Both the position numbers and the translations under genes were made by a program. The notes below the pieces were generated by a model. The model ran no database searches. It was not told where the DNA came from and worked only from the letters and a program-made list of their open reading frames with translations. A stretch of DNA of 15,701 bases from Christensenellaceae bacterium (GTDB lineage: Bacteria > Bacillota > Clostridia > Christensenellales > Borkfalkiaceae), in assembly GCA_948482865.1 (NCBI GenBank), contig CAOMHR010000017.1:1-15701 (forward strand). The letters run 5' to 3'. Positions 13,099 to 15,701 of this stretch are shown here, piece by piece (position 1 is the stretch's first letter; each line of letters opens with the position of its first letter).

Positions 13099-13314
13099 AT
13101 TACGGAAAAATTTGCTCTTTTAAACATATTAAAGGCGCTTGAAGGACTTTCAAATTTCCGGAGCGCGCCCGCCGCAGCCGAAAAGGACCTTCCCGAACAG
13201 GAAAAGGCGCCTACCATCGCGCCCGAAAAGCTGCAAAAGCCCAACCCCATGGTTGCCGTTCTGGAACGGCACGAAAGGCTTTCAAACCGCCTGAAACAAA
13301 ACGGCGCAAAATAA
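13099..13314 (+). CDS. Small protein with apparent ATT start codon, function unknown
   Basis: A 71-codon frame that lacks any ATG, GTG or TTG near its start. The in-frame stop TAA at 13081 leaves only the codons AAA AGG AGA TTA ATT ATT ACG before the coding part. AGGAG at 13087-13091 lies 7 bases before the ATT at 13099, so ATT is the likely start, as in the known infC case; the ATT at 13096 is 4 bases away. The product would read (M)TEKFALLNILKALEGLSNF, then a proline/alanine/glutamate linker, then NPMVAVLERHERLSNRLKQNG. It looks like two helices joined by a flexible linker. Codon use resembles neighbouring genes, with GC-rich third positions. A terminator shared with the converging phosphofructokinase gene begins two bases after the stop. 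An in-frame ATG occurs only at codon 51. A G-to-T change from ATG could also explain it. Confidence 0.68.
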   Translation: MTEKFALLNILKALEGLSNFRSAPAAAEKDLPEQEKAPTIAPEKLQKPNPMVAVLERHERLSNRLKQNGAK

Positions 13315-13344
13315 AAGCCGCGCCGCTGTAAAAAGCGGCGCGGC
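13307..13344 (-). terminator. Terminator for the phosphofructokinase gene
   Basis: GCCGCGCCGCT (13317-13327) pairs perfectly over 11 bases with AGCGGCGCGGC (13334-13344) around GTAAAA. On the minus strand TTTTATTTTG follows. On the plus strand it starts right after the stop of the small gene, though without a T-run. Confidence 0.85.
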
Positions 13345-13363
13345 AACAAAACTTTGCGTTTGG

Positions 13364-14605
13364 TTATTTTTTAATAGTTGAATTTGCGTGCAGGCGGATA
13401 TGTCTGGGCAAGCCGTTTATCCACAGGGGAGCAATTTCAGCCTGTATGAGCGGGTAAATGTAGTGTACAAGCTCGGGCTTTACGTTTGCGCCGTCTTCGG
13501 TTATCCATTCAAGCGGGACTTTCTTTTCGACGTTCGCTATATAGTGAACGTCGGCGGGTTCGGTAATGCACATATACGGGTCGTCCGAAACCCTTTTTAA
13601 AGTAATCACCTGACCTGTAAGTCCTTCGAACGCCGCCTTTACCGCCGCGCCGCCTGCGTTGAACGCTTCAGTCATATCGACGCGCGCCATAATATGGGAC
13701 GCGCAGCGCTGCAACGAAGACAGTTCGATCGCCCTTGTCTTAACGCCGTATTTTTCGGCAACTTTTCCTGCAAGAAATCTTGCGGTGCCTGCAAGCTGCT
13801 TGTGACCGAACGCGTCCACGTAATCAACGTGGTCGGAAAGTTCGCAGACGTATCTTCCGTCCGCCACTTTCACGCCTTCGGATACGGCAATGACTATTGA
13901 GCGGTTCTGCTTTAACAGTTTGCCCGTTCTCTTCAGAAATTCGTCTATGTCGAAAACTCTCTCGGGCAGATAAATTTCATCCACGCCTTCGCAGTCTTCT
14001 CCCTTTGCCAGTGCCGTAGCCGCGGTAAGCCAGCCCGCGTTACGCCCCATTACTTCTATCACGGACACAACCGGATAGTCGTAAACAAGACCGTCGCGGA
14101 TAATTTCCTTTGTGGTAGCCGCTATGTATTTAGCCGCGCTGCCGTAGCCGGGGGTATGGTCGGTGATTGCAAGGTCGTTGTCTATGGTCTTGGGTACGCC
14201 TATAAAACGGATAGGACTCTTTTTCTGCACGCCGTAATCGGACAGCTTTTTTATGGTATCCATAGAGTCGTTGCCGCCGATATAGAAAAACGAGTGAATT
14301 TCAAGTTCTTTTAGTATATCGAATATTTTATCGTAAGTTTTTTCGTTGCCTTCTATATCGGGCAATTTGTAACGGCAGGAACCGAGAAAGGACGAAGGAG
14401 TTCTTTTTAAAAGGTCCATATCCAGATCGCTCTTAATGCGTACGGAAAGGTCCACCACGTCGCCGTCCAAAAGTCCTTTAATGCCGTGTACCATTCCATA
14501 GACTTTATCCGCCCCCCTGTCCTTCGCGGTCTTGTATACGCCGAGAAGGGAAGAGTTTATTACTGCGGTAGGTCCGCCGGATTGTCCTACGATTACGTTT
14601 TTCAT
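13364..14605 (-). CDS. 6-phosphofructokinase, pyrophosphate-dependent type (diphosphate-fructose-6-phosphate 1-phosphotransferase)
   Basis: Makes fructose 1,6-bisphosphate in glycolysis. The 413-residue protein is longer than bacterial ATP enzymes (about 320). Family motifs: GQSGGPTAVIN at 7-17, IGGNDS at 109-114, VPKTIDND at 137-144, and EVMGRNAGW at 184-192. Two positions that decide the phosphate donor point to pyrophosphate: an aspartate (D113) where ATP enzymes have glycine in GGDGS, and a lysine (K139) where they have glycine in PGTIDND. The reaction would then be reversible and could serve gluconeogenesis too. AGGAG lies 7 bases before the ATG; a promoter is at 14657-14685 and a terminator at 13307-13344, so it is a single-gene unit. 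The donor assignment is by known family rules, not by measurement. Confidence 0.92.
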   Translation of the reverse strand: MKNVIVGQSGGPTAVINSSLLGVYKTAKDRGADKVYGMVHGIKGLLDGDVVDLSVRIKSDLDMDLLKRTPSSFLGSCRYKLPDIEGNEKTYDKIFDILKELEIHSFFYIGGNDSMDTIKKLSDYGVQKKSPIRFIGVPKTIDNDLAITDHTPGYGSAAKYIAATTKEIIRDGLVYDYPVVSVIEVMGRNAGWLTAATALAKGEDCEGVDEIYLPERVFDIDEFLKRTGKLLKQNRSIVIAVSEGVKVADGRYVCELSDHVDYVDAFGHKQLAGTARFLAGKVAEKYGVKTRAIELSSLQRCASHIMARVDMTEAFNAGGAAVKAAFEGLTGQVITLKRVSDDPYMCITEPADVHYIANVEKKVPLEWITEDGANVKPELVHYIYPLIQAEIAPLWINGLPRHIRLHANSTIKK

Positions 14606-14656
14606 TTTATTCTCCTGTTATTTTGATTACCGCGGACAAGCCGCCGATATACCAGT

Positions 14657-14685
14657 ATTATAATATAGGTCTGAGAAAAAAGCAA
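14657..14685 (-). promoter_or_regulatory. SigA-type promoter for the phosphofructokinase gene
   Basis: TTGCTT (14685-14680), 17 bases, TATAAT (14662-14657) on the minus strand: the same hexamers and spacing as the lipoprotein promoter. The leader of about 45 bases contains the AGGAG site. Confidence 0.75.
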
Positions 14686-14730
14686 CGGCAAAATGATAAA
14701 AATTTACTATTTTTGAAAATAATTACAATT

Positions 14731-15701
14731 TTACGGCTTGCTCTTGGAACTGAATTTGCCCGTTACCGCGAAGACGATAGTCAAAGGAATCGCCACGATT
14801 ACCTGTAAACCGAGTATAACAGAACATACAACAATAAATATAACGACAGCTATATTAGGAAAAACGCCCGAAGTGCGGTAATAATATTGTTCCTGACACA
14901 TAGTAAACGTAAGCTCTCCGTCGGGCAGTCCGTCGAAGTGAAGACTGTAACCGCCTTCAACCTTTTCGAAATCCCCCAACGGACAGCCCGTAATATAGTA
15001 CGGCGTATTTACGGTTATATCGAGACTGCCGAACCCCGCCCAGCATTTTGCGGGCGATAAAAGATATCTGTATTCGTATACGGCGGACGAATAATTTCCG
15101 TTTATATTCGGATAGAGCGGAGCGGTGACTTCGTTCACAAGTCTTCCGCCTGCGGGTATGGTAAGGCGGTACTCAAACCAGCGCATAAGGCTGTTTGACA
15201 TTACAAAGTCCAGACAACCGTACCTGTCAAGGTATTCTATAGCCGCGTTGTACCAGTCTGTTTCCGAAACGCCGTAATACTCGTCGTAATAAACAAGCAT
15301 AACGTCCTTGAAAGTGATATCCCGTTCCGTAACGTTGATTTTATCGGCGATATCGTCCCCGAACAGCGGCCAGGACTGATTGAACGAAAACTCCGGTTCG
15401 GCGTCTTCGCCTATGACGAACAGATAAATCACGCTGCCGTTTTTTATATAGGAAACAGGGTCCGCGCCGCCTTCGTAAGGCAAGAGCACGTAGGGAGTTT
15501 CGTCAAACTGGGCGCCCGCGACGCTGTAAAAAACACGGGTATTGCTTTTATCGTAATCGAGTTTAACGTACACCCCTTTTGTCCCGTCAAATCCCGAAAA
15601 CCTGCAAGTGTAATAATGGACGGGCATATCGGGGGAATAAAATTCGTCTTCTTTATATCCGTCAAGAATTTTGGCAACGTCCCGTTCGGCGTTAAACTCG
15701 C
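14731..15701 (-). CDS. Membrane-anchored protein of unknown function, 5' end missing
   Basis: The frame stays open from 15701 to the stop at 14731 (322 complete codons), so the gene continues beyond the window; the in-frame ATG at 15627 is internal, since the preceding codons (EFNAERDVAKILDGYKEDEF) look like normal protein. No family recognised. The visible part is rich in aromatic residues and beta-type segments (for example VYEYRYLLSPAKCWAGFGSLDITVNTPYYI), typical of an extracellular domain. At the C-terminus there is a long hydrophobic segment (about 40 residues, one long or two short helices) followed by GKFSSKSKP, so it is probably a surface protein anchored at its C-terminus. No terminator was seen before the phosphofructokinase promoter, so read-through is possible. 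Confidence 0.78.
   Translation of the reverse strand, partial: EFNAERDVAKILDGYKEDEFYSPDMPVHYYTCRFSGFDGTKGVYVKLDYDKSNTRVFYSVAGAQFDETPYVLLPYEGGADPVSYIKNGSVIYLFVIGEDAEPEFSFNQSWPLFGDDIADKINVTERDITFKDVMLVYYDEYYGVSETDWYNAAIEYLDRYGCLDFVMSNSLMRWFEYRLTIPAGGRLVNEVTAPLYPNINGNYSSAVYEYRYLLSPAKCWAGFGSLDITVNTPYYITGCPLGDFEKVEGGYSLHFDGLPDGELTFTMCQEQYYYRTSGVFPNIAVVIFIVVCSVILGLQVIVAIPLTIVFAVTGKFSSKSKP

Noticed and set aside
13080..13349. Minus-strand frame of 89 codons between the lipoprotein and phosphofructokinase genes
   Set aside because: It begins inside the phosphofructokinase terminator, is serine/phenylalanine-rich, and lies opposite a plus-strand frame that has a good ribosome binding site and better codon use.
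1..15701. CRISPR arrays, tRNA or rRNA genes, transposases, phage genes, toxin-antitoxin pairs
   Set aside because: None recognised on either strand. The small paralogues at 3199-3742 were considered as toxin-antitoxin but rejected because both members are the same family.

Overview
The window reads as chromosomal DNA from a spore-forming, Gram-positive-type bacterium, most likely an uncultured member of Clostridia. The evidence is the spore genes spmA/spmB and a SipL-type LysM protein, a Veg homologue, a metG-tatD-rsmA arrangement typical of Firmicutes, a pyrophosphate-type phosphofructokinase, AT-rich intergenic DNA, and consensus promoters (TTTACA or TTGCTT, 17 bp, TATAAT). I cannot name a genus from sequence alone. 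No tRNA, rRNA, CRISPR array, insertion sequence or prophage was seen.

Layout, left to right. Positions 1-2947 (minus strand) hold the first codons of rsmA, then tatD and metG; metG and tatD overlap by 4 bases, tatD ends in a strong terminator, and rsmA has its own promoter. Positions 3199-3742 (plus) hold two overlapping tandem paralogues of a small cysteine-rich protein of unknown function. Positions 3777-4840 (plus) hold spmA-spmB behind a SigE-like promoter. Two facing terminators at about 5000-5067 separate them from a minus-strand operon, read as ispE, then an unknown two-helix membrane protein, then a cysteine desulfurase gene (5066-7962). Further right on the minus strand are sipL (8051-9523), veg (9611-9859), a zinc-ribbon protein with a very acidic tail (9995-10489), and a large lipoprotein with an additional C-terminal membrane helix (10735-12981). 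A small plus-strand gene (13099-13314) appears to start at ATT. It converges on the phosphofructokinase gene (13364-14605). The window ends inside a membrane-anchored protein of unknown function (14731-15701).

How the genes fit together. metG/tatD/rsmA and veg/sipL/ispE correspond to the two halves of the neighbourhood known from Bacillus subtilis (metS-yabD-yabE-rnmV-ksgA-yabG-veg-sspF-ispE), but here in swapped order with other genes between them. The developmental genes spmAB and sipL each have a promoter resembling the mother-cell SigE consensus, with the same 14-base spacer. Housekeeping genes have SigA-type promoters. metG and ispE have that promoter so close to the ATG that their mRNAs should start at or next to the start codon (leaderless), and neither has a Shine-Dalgarno site; most other genes have a good one. 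IspE and the desulfurase share an operon, which makes sense if the later isoprenoid enzymes IspG and IspH (iron-sulfur proteins) need sulfur delivery, though that link is inference.

The least explained parts are the cysteine-rich pair, the ATT-start small gene, the acidic zinc-ribbon protein, the doubly anchored lipoprotein, and the membrane proteins at 6195-7088 and 14731-15701. I did not find a clear new defence or mobile system.
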